64,000 nt of DNA. Origin: Streptomyces spectabilis (GTDB lineage: Bacteria; Actinomycetota; Actinomycetes; Streptomycetales; Streptomycetaceae). The stretch lies in the NCBI RefSeq assembly GCF_008704795.1, contig NZ_CP023690.1:3420501-3484500 (forward strand). The letters are read 5' to 3'. The position numbers and the translations under genes are program-made. Below the pieces are notes generated by a model. The model had not been told where the DNA came from and ran no database searches. It was given only the letters and a program-made list of their open reading frames with translations. Positions 1-8,257 of the stretch are shown piece after piece (the first letter of the stretch is position 1; each line of letters opens with the position of its first letter).

Positions 1-549
1 ACTAAGGGCCCGGACTTCGCGCGAGACGACCGGCAGGGAAGCGGCGGACAGGATCTCGTTACCGCAGTGGCGCGGCTCTTCGACAAGGAACGTGCGCACA
101 AGCTGTTCAAGACGCCGACGGCGAATTTGGGCAGCAATGGCGCCCCGCAGCATCCCGACAAACGGCGTGCGGGCGGGCACGGGCCGACACTCGATGACGA
201 GGTTTCGTTCCTGTTGCCCGTGGACCCGGACGTTGCCGAGGAGACCCCGGGAGCCTTCCACAGCCCGCCGGAATGGTGGGCCGATTACGGGCCCGCTGTG
301 CACCGTTGGGAAACCCTGATGGGCTCGCCGGCTCCGGTCCCGGTGGAGTTCGGCCCCCGCGGCGGGCGGCGCCTCGCGTCCGTGTTCGCCGAGTGGCTAA
401 TGGGACTGCCCCGGGGGTGGATCACTCACATTCCCGGGCTCAACCGGTCGCGTCAGCTCAAGGCAGCCGGAAACGGGGTCGTGTCCCAACAGGCATTCGC
501 GGCGTATCTGCATCTGCTCAACTACAAGGAAGAGGCCAACGATGGGTAA
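1..549 (+). CDS. DNA (cytosine-5) methyltransferase, C-terminal part, cut by the window edge
   Basis: The frame is open from base 1 to the TAA at 547-549, so the window edge cuts this gene; the GTG at 67 is not needed as a start. The last 45 residues carry WLMGLPRGWITHIPG and LKAAGNGVV, which is how phage-type C5 methyltransferases end (the final helix that packs against the SAM fold). The middle stretch PQHPDKRRAGGHGPTL is also common before that helix in actinophage enzymes. The SAM-binding and catalytic PC motifs would lie to the left. Such enzymes usually protect phage DNA from host restriction. The stop overlaps the next start by 8 bases, so the genes are translationally coupled. Confidence 0.75.
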   Translation, partial: TKGPDFARDDRQGSGGQDLVTAVARLFDKERAHKLFKTPTANLGSNGAPQHPDKRRAGGHGPTLDDEVSFLLPVDPDVAEETPGAFHSPPEWWADYGPAVHRWETLMGSPAPVPVEFGPRGGRRLASVFAEWLMGLPRGWITHIPGLNRSRQLKAAGNGVVSQQAFAAYLHLLNYKEEANDG

Positions 550-826
550 GCGGGGGGTCGTCACCGACTACGGGGGCGAGGAGCTGTACCGGGGGGATTT
601 GGTCGCGTACGCGGCACGGCAGGGAAACCGGGTGCGTATGGCTGACGCCATCGTGGACCGGGTGACAACTCGCCTTGTGGACGGGCGACTTAGGCCGATG
701 CTGCGCATCCGCCCTACCGGCACTGAATCGGGTTTCGCTAAGCGCCGGTCTCTCCGGAAGGAGTGGATCACGTCGGAACATGTCCGCTTGATCATCCCTG
801 ATGTGACGGGCGAGCGAGACCAGTAA
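542..826 (+). CDS. Small phage-type protein, function unknown
   Basis: 94 residues, ATG start overlapping the methyltransferase stop. The protein is basic (many Arg and Lys) with alternating beta-type segments (RVRMADAIVDRV, RLRPMLRIRP) and no motif I recognise. The tight coupling upstream and the strong hairpin downstream make it the last gene of this small early operon. It may be a nucleic-acid-binding protein, but that is only composition-based inference. Confidence 0.6.
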   Translation: MGKRGVVTDYGGEELYRGDLVAYAARQGNRVRMADAIVDRVTTRLVDGRLRPMLRIRPTGTESGFAKRRSLRKEWITSEHVRLIIPDVTGERDQ

Positions 827-842
827 CACGCACGACCAGAGA

Positions 843-882
843 GGACCGGACTTCCCTATGAGGGGGTCCGGTCCTTTCGTTT
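843..882 (+). terminator. Rho-independent terminator
   Basis: Perfect 8-base stem GGACCGGA (843-850) with TCCGGTCC (867-874), 16-base loop, then TTTCGTTT. It closes the methyltransferase operon. Confidence 0.75.
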
Positions 883-891
883 GGGGGGACA

Positions 892-1077
892 GTGATTTAC
901 GAGTTGAGTGCCGACTACGCGCCGCCCATCGGGGACGTGCGTGAACTCAGTGCGGGTGACGAACTGTGGCTAATGCCCGGGTGGAAGACCCGTCCGGACT
1001 GGCTTCGCTATCTCGCCGCTGCGGCACACGCGATGGGGCGCGGGTGCGTGATCCGGCAGGGGGAAGCCGATGGCTAA
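892..1077 (+). CDS. Small phage-type protein, possibly DUF4406-like
   Basis: 61 residues, GTG start after a GGGGGGACA ribosome site. The segment DELWLMPGWKTRPDWLRYL followed by a helix and CVI resembles the 'LLLPGW...' core of small phage proteins of the DUF4406 / deoxyribosyltransferase-like fold, but the protein is short and that match is from memory only. It overlaps the next gene by 8 bases and begins the replication operon. Confidence 0.55.
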   Translation: MIYELSADYAPPIGDVRELSAGDELWLMPGWKTRPDWLRYLAAAAHAMGRGCVIRQGEADG

Positions 1078-1600
1078 CCCGAACAAGCGACGCGGGACGG
1101 CATGGGAAAGCGCAATACGCGACTACCTGAATTGGTACCTCGGCCTGGTGGACGAGACCGGAGCATTCCGTAACCCGCTCTCGGGCGAGAACATCCGCCG
1201 AGCCGCACAAGAGGGCGCGAAGGATGTCGGCGACATCCACGCGGCCCCGTTCATCATCGAAGCAAAGGACGTGAAGTCTCCCGCGGTCCCAACGTGGCTA
1301 CGACAAGCCGACGTTGAGGCACGGCACGCGGGTTTCCCGTACGGCGTGGTCGTCCACAAGGTGCGGCGGGCGGCGGTGTGGAACGGGCGCGTGCACATGT
1401 CGGTGCGGACGTGGACCCGGGTTCGGCTTGCCCTCGGCATGCCCGCCGTGGAGTTCGCCGCGGCGTACGGCTGGACTACCTCGCTGCGCGGGCTCGACAC
1501 GTCGCGCTGGTACATGACCACCACCGTGTGGGATCTCGGGCGCCTACTCGCCGACTACCGCAGCACCGTGGCGGGGGTGAGCGGGCATGCTGCTGTCTGA
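1070..1600 (+). CDS. Resolvase-like nuclease (Holliday junction resolvase / PD-(D/E)XK type)
   Basis: 176 residues. N-terminal RRGTAWESAIRDYL (Glu 14 in the first helix), then DVGDIHAAPFIIEAKDV. The spacing E...D-I-H...(I/V)EAKD is the PD-(D/E)XK active-site pattern seen in small phage resolvases and VRR-NUC relatives, with Asp in DIH and Glu-x-Lys in EAKD as metal ligands. It probably cuts branched DNA during phage replication or recombination. It overlaps its neighbours by 8 and 14 bases, so it is co-translated with the primase-helicase, which supports the role. Confidence 0.7.
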   Translation: MANPNKRRGTAWESAIRDYLNWYLGLVDETGAFRNPLSGENIRRAAQEGAKDVGDIHAAPFIIEAKDVKSPAVPTWLRQADVEARHAGFPYGVVVHKVRRAAVWNGRVHMSVRTWTRVRLALGMPAVEFAAAYGWTTSLRGLDTSRWYMTTTVWDLGRLLADYRSTVAGVSGHAAV

Positions 1601-4022
1601 TCTGCTCGCCCGGTTCGATCAGGTGACGGACCAGGCGGACGGCGGGTACCTCGCCGCGTGCCCCTCACATCCGGACTCGCGCCCCTCGCTGCGCATATGG
1701 AGGGGCGAGGACCTGAAAGTACGGCTCACATGCCGTACGGGCTGTGCCACCGCGGACGTGATCGCAGCGGCGCGGCTGTCCTGGTCGGACCTGTTCGACG
1801 TGAGCGGCCCCGGGGCCACCGTGTCCGCCGAGCGCCCCGAGCTGGTGCCCGTCGCGCAGACTGCCGCGCTCGCCGCGTACGTGGACCGGACCTCGCTCGC
1901 CCTCGGCGACTACGGGGCCGAGTGGTCCGAGCGGGCCCGGACGTACCTCGCCGACCGGTTCGGGCTCGACCTGGAGACCGCCGCGGAACTCGGGCTCGGC
2001 GTGGACCAGGGCGACCAGGGCGAGGGGTTCGCCTACCTCTCGCGGCTCTACCGCGAACACCCTCGGCTGACCGTGCCCCTGAACGGGTTCGATGGGACGC
2101 CCCGTGGCCTACAGGGGCGAGACCTCGGCGGGCAGTGCCCTGCACGGTGGCTGTCCCTGGTCAACCCGAAGGGTCTCCGGTGGGCGCCGTACGGCGTGTT
2201 CCGGGGCGGGGGCGGGTACGGCACGGTCCTGATCACGGAGGGGCCCGGAGACGCACTCACAGCGGTTGCGTGCGGCTATGACGCTGTGGCCGTGCGCGGT
2301 GCGTCCCTCGCCGGCTCGCCCGAGCTGGTTGCCGAACTCGCCGAGGGATTACGCGGGCAGCTCGTGATTCTCGCCGGGGACAACGACCAGGCGGGCAACG
2401 GGTTCACGACCCGCCTCGCCGGGGGGCTCGCCGAGCACGGGATAGACGCGTTCTGCCTCGACCTCCCGGACACTTCGGGGGATGTGACCGACTGGCGCGA
2501 GTCGGCACCTGAGCGGTTCGCGGCCGAGCTTCACCGTGCGGTCAAGGCAGCTCGTCCGGTCCGCCCTTCTGCCGAGGTGGAAGCGGACGCCCGGACGGCA
2601 GAGTTGGCGAACAGGACCGGCGCGGACGTGGTGTCCCGCGACCAGGGCGCCGAAGCGGCGGACATCCTCGCCAAGCTCGTGTCGCAGTACGGCGAGTCCG
2701 ACGCGATGAACGCTCACGCACTGGTCGCCTGGTCCGGGGGCCGCATCCGCTACGCGGCAGGGCTCGGGTTCTACACGTGGAACGGCCGTACGTGGGTCCG
2801 CTCGGACATGCGGGTACGGCAGGAAATCCACCGCATGGGCGCCGCGCTCGTCCTCGCCGGACAGAACCAGCTAGCGCGCGGGTTCACGATGACCTCGCGG
2901 ATTGACGCGTTGCTGACCGAGCTGTGTTCCGTGCCCAACGTCAGCATTGCGGCGACGGACTTTGACGACCGGCCCGACTTGCTCAACTTCCGCAACGGCA
3001 CGGTGGATTTGCGTACAGGCCGACTCCGCCCGCACGACCAGGCCGACCTACTGACGTACGCACTCGATATCGACTACAACCCCGATGCACAGAGCCCACG
3101 GTGGGAATCATTCCTCGCCGAGATCTTCCCCGGCATGCCAGAGATGCCCGCCTACATTCAACGGCTCGTCGGCTACGGCATCACAGGACACACCACGGAA
3201 CAGTCTTTCGGGGTGCTGTGGGGCAAGGGCGCCAACGGAAAAAGCGTGCTGGTGGACACTCTGACAACGGTGTTCCGATCTATTTCCCGGACGACGCCAT
3301 TTGCCACGTTTGAGGAGCGCAAGAGCGGCGGCATTCCGAATGACATCGCCGCGTTGCGCGGGGCTCGCCTGGTCATGGCGTCCGAGGGTGAGTCCGGCAA
3401 GTCCATGTCGGAATCCATCCTCAAGCGCGTGACCGGCAAGGACATGATCTCGGCAAGGTTCCTGCGGCAAGAGTTCTTCGAGTTCAAGCCGTCCTTTTTG
3501 CTGCTGTTGGCCACGAACCATAAGCCCAAGTTCCGTTCACAGGACGAAGGGCTTTGGCGGCGCGTCAAATTGCTGCCTTTCAAGCGGTGGTTCGCACCCG
3601 AGGAGAGGGACCCGGACCTAGACCGGAAACTACTCGCCGAAGCCGAGGGCATAGCCGCATGGGCCGTGCGCGGAGCGGTCGAGTGGTACCGGGGCGGACT
3701 GCAAGACCCGCAGGCCATCACAGGTGCGAGTCAGGAGTACCGCGAGACCTCGGACCCCCTCGCCGGCTTCCTGCCGGGCGTACTCGACTACGCGGACGAA
3801 TCCGTTGTGATCAACGGAAACGACGCGTTCAACAGCTACTTGGAATGGTGTGAGGCCGAGAACCTTCCCGCAAAGGAACGGTGGACCCGCCGCGCCTTCT
3901 ATGACGCCATGGAGGAACGCGGAGCCGTCCGCAAGAAGACCAACAAGGGGATTTCCCTCGCCGGGCTCCGCCTCGCCGACGAAAGCCCCGATGCGGTCGG
4001 CCCCGGAATCTTCGGCAACTAG
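1587..4022 (+). CDS. Phage primase-helicase (zinc finger, TOPRIM, P4/D5-type helicase)
   Basis: 811 residues with a full primase-helicase layout. Residues 1-60 hold a zinc-finger-like set (CPSHPDSRPS and CRTGCATADV). A TOPRIM domain follows near 215-275, with LITEGPGDALTA (catalytic Glu) and LAGDNDQAG (metal Asp pair). The C-terminal half is a D5_N plus SF3/P4-type helicase with the Walker A GKGANGKS near residue 545 and the sensor-like LLLATNHKPKF. It should prime and unwind DNA at the element's origin. Start ATG overlaps the nuclease gene by 14 bases. There is an in-frame TTA codon at 2349-2351, the rare leucine codon read by the bldA tRNA in Streptomyces. A terminator follows directly. Confidence 0.9.
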   Translation: MLLSDLLARFDQVTDQADGGYLAACPSHPDSRPSLRIWRGEDLKVRLTCRTGCATADVIAAARLSWSDLFDVSGPGATVSAERPELVPVAQTAALAAYVDRTSLALGDYGAEWSERARTYLADRFGLDLETAAELGLGVDQGDQGEGFAYLSRLYREHPRLTVPLNGFDGTPRGLQGRDLGGQCPARWLSLVNPKGLRWAPYGVFRGGGGYGTVLITEGPGDALTAVACGYDAVAVRGASLAGSPELVAELAEGLRGQLVILAGDNDQAGNGFTTRLAGGLAEHGIDAFCLDLPDTSGDVTDWRESAPERFAAELHRAVKAARPVRPSAEVEADARTAELANRTGADVVSRDQGAEAADILAKLVSQYGESDAMNAHALVAWSGGRIRYAAGLGFYTWNGRTWVRSDMRVRQEIHRMGAALVLAGQNQLARGFTMTSRIDALLTELCSVPNVSIAATDFDDRPDLLNFRNGTVDLRTGRLRPHDQADLLTYALDIDYNPDAQSPRWESFLAEIFPGMPEMPAYIQRLVGYGITGHTTEQSFGVLWGKGANGKSVLVDTLTTVFRSISRTTPFATFEERKSGGIPNDIAALRGARLVMASEGESGKSMSESILKRVTGKDMISARFLRQEFFEFKPSFLLLLATNHKPKFRSQDEGLWRRVKLLPFKRWFAPEERDPDLDRKLLAEAEGIAAWAVRGAVEWYRGGLQDPQAITGASQEYRETSDPLAGFLPGVLDYADESVVINGNDAFNSYLEWCEAENLPAKERWTRRAFYDAMEERGAVRKKTNKGISLAGLRLADESPDAVGPGIFGN

Positions 4023-4032
4023 CAGACCACGT

Positions 4033-4076
4033 AAGCGGGTCGTCCTCCCCAACTCGGGGCGGGCGGCCCGCTTTTG
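4033..4076 (+). terminator. Terminator after the primase-helicase gene
   Basis: AAGCGGG (4033-4039) pairs with CCCGCTT (4067-4073). An inner CCCC/GGGG stem fills the loop and TTTT follows. Confidence 0.7.
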
Positions 4077-4091
4077 CTATAGGGGGAGACA

Positions 4092-5945
4092 GTGAAGGAA
4101 TTCCGGCACGAGATAGCCGGTGAACTGATCACAGTGCACGTGCCTGAGACCACGGAAGACCTTAACGAGTTCTGGCGGTGGCTGTATGAGGCACGCGAGC
4201 GGGGTCCTATCGCACTCGATACCGAGACCACGGGCTTGAACGTCTTCAACCCGTCGTTTCGGCTCCGCACCGTGCAATTCGGCGACCAGCGCGACGCATG
4301 GGTGATCCAGTACGAGCGGGGCGGGTACTTCGAATCCTATGCGCGCGAGGCAGTCCAGCGCACACAACGCGTTCTCATTCACAACGCTGCCTATGACTGG
4401 CTCGTACTCGACCGGTGCGCGGGCATTCCGTTGGAAGACCTCGCACCGTGGACGACCGATACCCGCACCCTTGCGGCGCTCTGCGACCCGCGCCAACCGT
4501 CCGAGGGCGGGATAGGGACCGCCCTCAAACCGCTATCGGCCCGGTGGGTGGACCCCGCGGCCCCGGACACACAGAGCGGGCTCACCGCGGTGTTCCGCTC
4601 GCTCGGGCTGACGAAAGAGACCGGATGGGCGGGCATCCCGCTGGACCACCCGACGTACCTCCTGTACGCGGGACTCGACGTCATCCTGACCGCCCGCCTG
4701 TTCCCGGCACTCCGCCGCGAGCTGGCCCGGCTCGGCGTGCGCAACGAGCTGGTGGCGTACGAGCACGAGCTAGCCCGCATCTGCGCCGTGATGCAGCGGC
4801 GCGGGTTGCTCGTGGACCAGGACTACGCGGGCCCCCTCGCTCGCCGGCTCGCCGCGGAAGCCGAGCGGTACCGCGCGGTCGCAGCCCGGTACGGCGTGAT
4901 CAAGGTGGGGTCGGGCGACCAGGTTGCGGCGGCACTCGTGGGCATGGGCGAGACGCTGACCGAGCGCACCGACGCGGGCGCCCTCAAGACGGACAAGGCT
5001 GTTCTCTTGCCCCTCGCCGACCTTGACCGGGACTGGCAGAGGATCGGGGCCCGTGAGCCGAACCGGCTCGCCGATGCCGTGCTACGGGCGAAGCGCGCCG
5101 CGAAGTGGGGTGAGACCTACGCCGCGGGGTTCATGAACAAGCTCGACGACGCAGGGCGCATCCACCCCGTGATCACGCCCCTCGCGGCGCGGACAGGGCG
5201 TATGTCCGTGACGGACGGACTGCACCAGCTTCCGAGTTCCGATCACATCGTGCGCCGCGCGATCCTCGCCGAGCCCGGACACGTCAAGATCTCCACCGAC
5301 TTTCAAGCGATTGAAATGCGGGTCCTCGCTGCCCTCGCCGATGTGCGCCGTATGAAAGAGGGGTTCACCAGGGGCGGCGACGCATTCGACATCCACATGT
5401 ACACGGCCAAGTTGATCCGAGGCGAGGGCGCCACGAAGCGCGACCGGAAGCTATTCAAGGGTGCCGGGTTCGGAAAGGTCTACGGCGGAGGAATCACCAC
5501 GCTCGCTAGGCAGACCGGCGCGAGCGAGGCAGAGATTTCCCAAGCGGTCACCGCGTACGACCGAGTATTTCCGGAGATCAAGCGCGCGGGAAAGCGGTGG
5601 CAGCGTCAAGCTTTCCAAAACGGCATGGTGTTCGTCTCGGCGACCGGTCGCCGACTTCCGCTTGACCGGGACCGCACCTACGCCGTAACGAATTACGCGT
5701 GCCAATCTGCGGCGAGAGATGTCCTCGGGCAAGCCATGATCGAAATGGAAGGCGCGGGACTGCTCGAATACATGCGACTCCCGATCCATGACGAAATCCT
5801 GGCATCGGCTCCGCGCGAGGACGCGGCGGACGTAGCCCGCGAGTTCGAACGCTGCATGACCATGAGCCTGTACGGGGTCCCCATCGTGGCTGAGGCGGAG
5901 ATAGGCGGGCGCTCGTGGGGCTCGCTATACGGCGCGGACTACTGA
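4092..5945 (+). CDS. Phage family A DNA polymerase with 3'-5' exonuclease
   Basis: 617 residues, GTG start after GGGGGAG. The N-terminal proofreading exonuclease shows all three DEDD motifs: ALDTETTGL (Exo I, about residue 40), HNAAYDW (Exo II) and YAGLDVI (Exo III, YxxxD). The polymerase domain has motif A STDFQAIEMRVLAAL, motif B around RKLFKGAGFGKVYGG and motif C IHDE. There is no 5'-nuclease domain, and the protein is shorter than host PolA (about 900), as expected for a phage replicase. It copies the element's DNA together with the primase-helicase. The long AT-rich gap behind it suggests that it ends a transcription unit. Confidence 0.92.
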   Translation: MKEFRHEIAGELITVHVPETTEDLNEFWRWLYEARERGPIALDTETTGLNVFNPSFRLRTVQFGDQRDAWVIQYERGGYFESYAREAVQRTQRVLIHNAAYDWLVLDRCAGIPLEDLAPWTTDTRTLAALCDPRQPSEGGIGTALKPLSARWVDPAAPDTQSGLTAVFRSLGLTKETGWAGIPLDHPTYLLYAGLDVILTARLFPALRRELARLGVRNELVAYEHELARICAVMQRRGLLVDQDYAGPLARRLAAEAERYRAVAARYGVIKVGSGDQVAAALVGMGETLTERTDAGALKTDKAVLLPLADLDRDWQRIGAREPNRLADAVLRAKRAAKWGETYAAGFMNKLDDAGRIHPVITPLAARTGRMSVTDGLHQLPSSDHIVRRAILAEPGHVKISTDFQAIEMRVLAALADVRRMKEGFTRGGDAFDIHMYTAKLIRGEGATKRDRKLFKGAGFGKVYGGGITTLARQTGASEAEISQAVTAYDRVFPEIKRAGKRWQRQAFQNGMVFVSATGRRLPLDRDRTYAVTNYACQSAARDVLGQAMIEMEGAGLLEYMRLPIHDEILASAPREDAADVAREFERCMTMSLYGVPIVAEAEIGGRSWGSLYGADY

Positions 5946-6423
5946 TTACGGAGCGCGGTAACCCACGGAAACCGATGCACGCTGCGTAGCGCAAAGACCC
6001 TTCTTTTGAAGACCTGGCAACGCAATGAGTAGTTGAGCAGCATTGATAACGGCAAGGTCACGATTTCCATGATTTCTTCACACTTTGCTCGCTCTCCGTA
6101 GATAAACAAGGTAACGATCTGACCAAACGTCACGAAAGATTGCGGCCATGCCGTCAATCTCGCACCTTAGTGCAACTTTGCGCCGTTAAGTGCAGATCTA
6201 TGCGCATTGTTATGCCGCTGGCATATTCCTAAATTCATTGCCACGCAGCGATATGGCAATGCGCAAGCCCCGTCCTGCTAACCCGGGACGGGGCATTTTC
6301 ATGCCCTTTTTGAAGCGCATTGCATAACGGCCGCCAAGCCATTTGGTGACCTCACACGCCCCGTTCCGGGCAACCCCTGCTCTCCACAGAGAGCAAAGCC
6401 ACCCGGACACGGAGCGATGCTCA
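5946..6423 (+). other. AT-rich noncoding stretch with repeated GCGCATTG motifs; candidate origin or control region
   Basis: 478 bases with no convincing gene. Base composition drops sharply: 25 of 60 bases are G/C in 6061-6120, against about 65-75% around it. Short motifs recur in both orientations: GCGCATTG at 6202-6209, CATTGCC at 6236-6242, GGCAATGCGC at 6255-6264 and GCGCATTGC at 6315-6323. TATGCC-GCT-GGCATA sits at 6211-6225, and TTAGTGCA / TTAAGTGCA are near 6165-6195. The GCAATGCGC/GCGCATTGC pair (6256-6264 with 6315-6323) encloses a terminator. Lying between the polymerase and the sigma-like gene, this could be a replication origin or a promoter region; the sequence alone does not decide. 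Confidence 0.5.
6267..6300 (+). terminator. Strong terminator nested in a larger inverted repeat
   Basis: GCCCCGTCC (6267-6275) pairs perfectly with GGACGGGGC (6286-6294), followed by ATTTTC. A second 9-base inverted repeat flanks it (6256-6264 with 6315-6323). Confidence 0.75.
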
Positions 6424-7236
6424 ATGACGCACTTTACTGCCGAAATGATTTCTGCCGCGAAGGGGAACGACCTTTCGGCAATTACCGCCGTGATCACTGA
6501 GACCGAATCTCTGATCGTGAAACGAGCCCACGACTACGCCACCCGAGCCGGCGGCTCCGTTGACCGTGACTTGGCCGATGACCTCGCGCAAGCGGGCCGC
6601 ATCCGGCTGTGGGAATCCCTCGCCAAGTTCGAGGGGGAGTCTCCGCGTAAGCTCATGGCCTACATAGACAAGGCGTTGCACTCGGCTATGACCGAGCAAC
6701 GCCACGAAATCAAGCGCCCCGGAGTAACTGCCGCAGCGGCAAAGGATTTTGAGACCGCCCTAACGCTAGCAGGCGGGGACCCGTACTCGGCGGCACGCAT
6801 CGCAAGCACTGACGACATGGGAGTGCGGAAGATGAGCCCGGGGTACGCGTACGCGGCTCTGCTCGCGTGGCTCGGCATTGATTCACTGGACCGTCCCGCG
6901 AATGAACAGAAATACGGCCCGGACATCACCCTCGGAGATGTGGTGGCTGCGGTGGCCGAGGTTCCCGCCGATCTGCTCGACTCACGCGACTACGAGACCA
7001 CGAGACGCACGGTTGTGCGCGAGCAAGTCCACCGCACCCTAGGGATGTTGGGCGAGCGGCAGCGGCACGTTCTCAAGGCAAGCCACGGCATAGCCCCGGT
7101 GGCCGACTACAGCGAACGTCCAGACGTCGAACTCGCCGCGGACATGGGCGCCACCCCGAAGCAGGTCAAGGAAGCTCGCGCCAAGGGGCAGAAACGATTC
7201 TGCGAGCTGTACCAGGCCGGTGCGCGAGTGCAGTAG
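6424..7236 (+). CDS. Phage sigma-factor-like protein
   Basis: 270 residues from the ATG at 6424, chosen over the upstream GTG at 6343 because GGAGCG precedes it and the extra 27 residues look noncoding. The N-terminal half (DDLAQAGRIRLWESLAKFEGE, then AYIDKALHSAMTEQRHEIKRP) matches sigma-70 region 2. The C-terminus (VHRTLGMLGERQRHVLKASHG and LAADMGATPKQVKEARAKG) is a region 4 helix-turn-helix. The middle is a long region without a recognised domain. It probably redirects RNA polymerase to the element's own promoters; an anti-sigma or a DNA-binding-only role is also possible. Two hairpins follow. Confidence 0.75.
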   Translation: MTHFTAEMISAAKGNDLSAITAVITETESLIVKRAHDYATRAGGSVDRDLADDLAQAGRIRLWESLAKFEGESPRKLMAYIDKALHSAMTEQRHEIKRPGVTAAAAKDFETALTLAGGDPYSAARIASTDDMGVRKMSPGYAYAALLAWLGIDSLDRPANEQKYGPDITLGDVVAAVAEVPADLLDSRDYETTRRTVVREQVHRTLGMLGERQRHVLKASHGIAPVADYSERPDVELAADMGATPKQVKEARAKGQKRFCELYQAGARVQ

Positions 7237-7603
7237 TCCACCAACTCGGGTGCCCGAACAAGATCGTGGCGCCAACTGCACGCCAGCGAACGGCAGTTGC
7301 TTTGCCGACCCTCGCACCGCACGACTCTCAGTAGTCGCAGTGCGAGGGGCGACGGGCCGGAATCAGACACCGAGTGGACGCCTAGCCCGCTTACGAAGGG
7401 TCATTGCGATTTGCTCGATGGCAAACGAGTTGCCGCGGGCGCGTCAACTCCACCCTTCACGCCATGGCCACAACTCGCCGTGGACATATCGGGTGTTGGC
7501 TGGCCAGTGGGACGCAAGGGCTGACTTGACGTTATTGAAGTGTTACGTTGAATGGCCAAGAAAGATGCTTCCGCAAATCGAATGCATGTACTAGCGTGAC
7601 GGC
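7237..7603 (+). other. Noncoding gap with two adjacent hairpins
   Basis: No supported gene in 367 bases; an open frame at 7220-7594 has no ribosome site and uses unlike codons. CAACTGC (7273-7279) pairs with GCAGTTG (7293-7299), and CCCTCGCAC (7309-7317) pairs with GTGCGAGGG (7340-7348); both are perfect and probably terminate the sigma-like gene. Around 7525-7560 the AT content rises (TTGACG at about 7526), which may be the promoter for the next gene; this is weak. Confidence 0.5.
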
Positions 7604-7966
7604 ATGATCACGCACAGCAAGGAGTTTCGGGTTCAAACAACCGTCATCGTGCCCGTTCCTGGGGATACAGACGGCGCATGGGGGGCTTGCCGCGAGCTGC
7701 CCGACGTGCTCAGCGAAGAGGCCGTGCGGTCATGTGCCGACCTACACAGGATCGTTGAGAGCCAAGGCGGCATCGTCGCGCGCCTGTTCCGGACCATCGG
7801 CGGGCACACCGCGTTTCGACTGCTCGCGCGTGACCGTAAGTCGCACACCCTCGCCGGCTCCGTTGAGTGGGTCCGCGGAGACTCCGGGCTGTGGGTCCAG
7901 TGGGATGAACCCGTGACCCTGTGCGCCTACGGGCAGCACCGCCCCACGACCGTGCTCGCCGCATGA
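7604..7966 (+). CDS. Phage accessory protein, unknown function
   Basis: 120 residues, ATG start. The sequence alternates beta-type segments (FRVQTTVIVPVPG, HTAFRLLARD, HTLAGSVEWVR, WVQWDEPVTLCAY) around one helix, a small alpha-beta fold that I cannot name. It overlaps the next gene by 4 bases (ATGA), so the two are a translational pair. No membrane segment or known motif. Confidence 0.55.
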   Translation: MITHSKEFRVQTTVIVPVPGDTDGAWGACRELPDVLSEEAVRSCADLHRIVESQGGIVARLFRTIGGHTAFRLLARDRKSHTLAGSVEWVRGDSGLWVQWDEPVTLCAYGQHRPTTVLAA

Positions 7967-8199
7967 GCGCCCGCACGTTCGTCCTCGGCCGTGAGGACCG
8001 GGCGAGCGCATCCGCCGAGATGCACCGACTTGCCGCGGTGCTCCGCCGCTCGGGCATGACGCGCCGTTACGGGGTCAGCGCTCACCGAGTCCCAGGATCA
8101 AGCTCGTGGGGGGTCTACCTGACCGACCGGACGCCCGAGTTGGGTCCGCCTGATGGGTGGGCGCGTGGCGTGGTCCTCGCGTTTGGTGTTGCTGCCTGA
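7963..8199 (+). CDS. Small accessory protein coupled to the preceding gene
   Basis: 78 residues. I place the start at the ATG 7963, inside the ATGA overlap with the previous stop, rather than at 7921. It has one helical stretch (REDRASASAEMHRLAAVLRRSG) and a short beta segment (SSWGVYLTD). Function unknown; it is likely to act with its partner. Confidence 0.55.
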   Translation: MSARTFVLGREDRASASAEMHRLAAVLRRSGMTRRYGVSAHRVPGSSSWGVYLTDRTPELGPPDGWARGVVLAFGVAA

Positions 8200-8208
8200 C
8201 AGCAGAGA

Positions 8209-8241
8209 GCCCCGCCGTTTCCTTCGCAGAAGTGGCGGGGC
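8209..8241. terminator. Bidirectional terminator between convergent genes
   Basis: GCCCCGCC (8209-8216) pairs with GGCGGGGC (8234-8241). It sits between the plus-strand pair ending at 8199 and the minus-strand regulator ending at 8258, so it can stop both. Confidence 0.7.
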
Positions 8242-8257
8242 GTCTGGTGATGATGGA

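Noticed and set aside
5939..6157. 72-residue minus-strand frame in the AT-rich gap
   Set aside because: No start context, no recognisable protein features; composition explained by AT-richness.
7220..7594. 124-residue open frame after the sigma-like gene
   Set aside because: No ribosome site, atypical composition, overlaps two hairpins.
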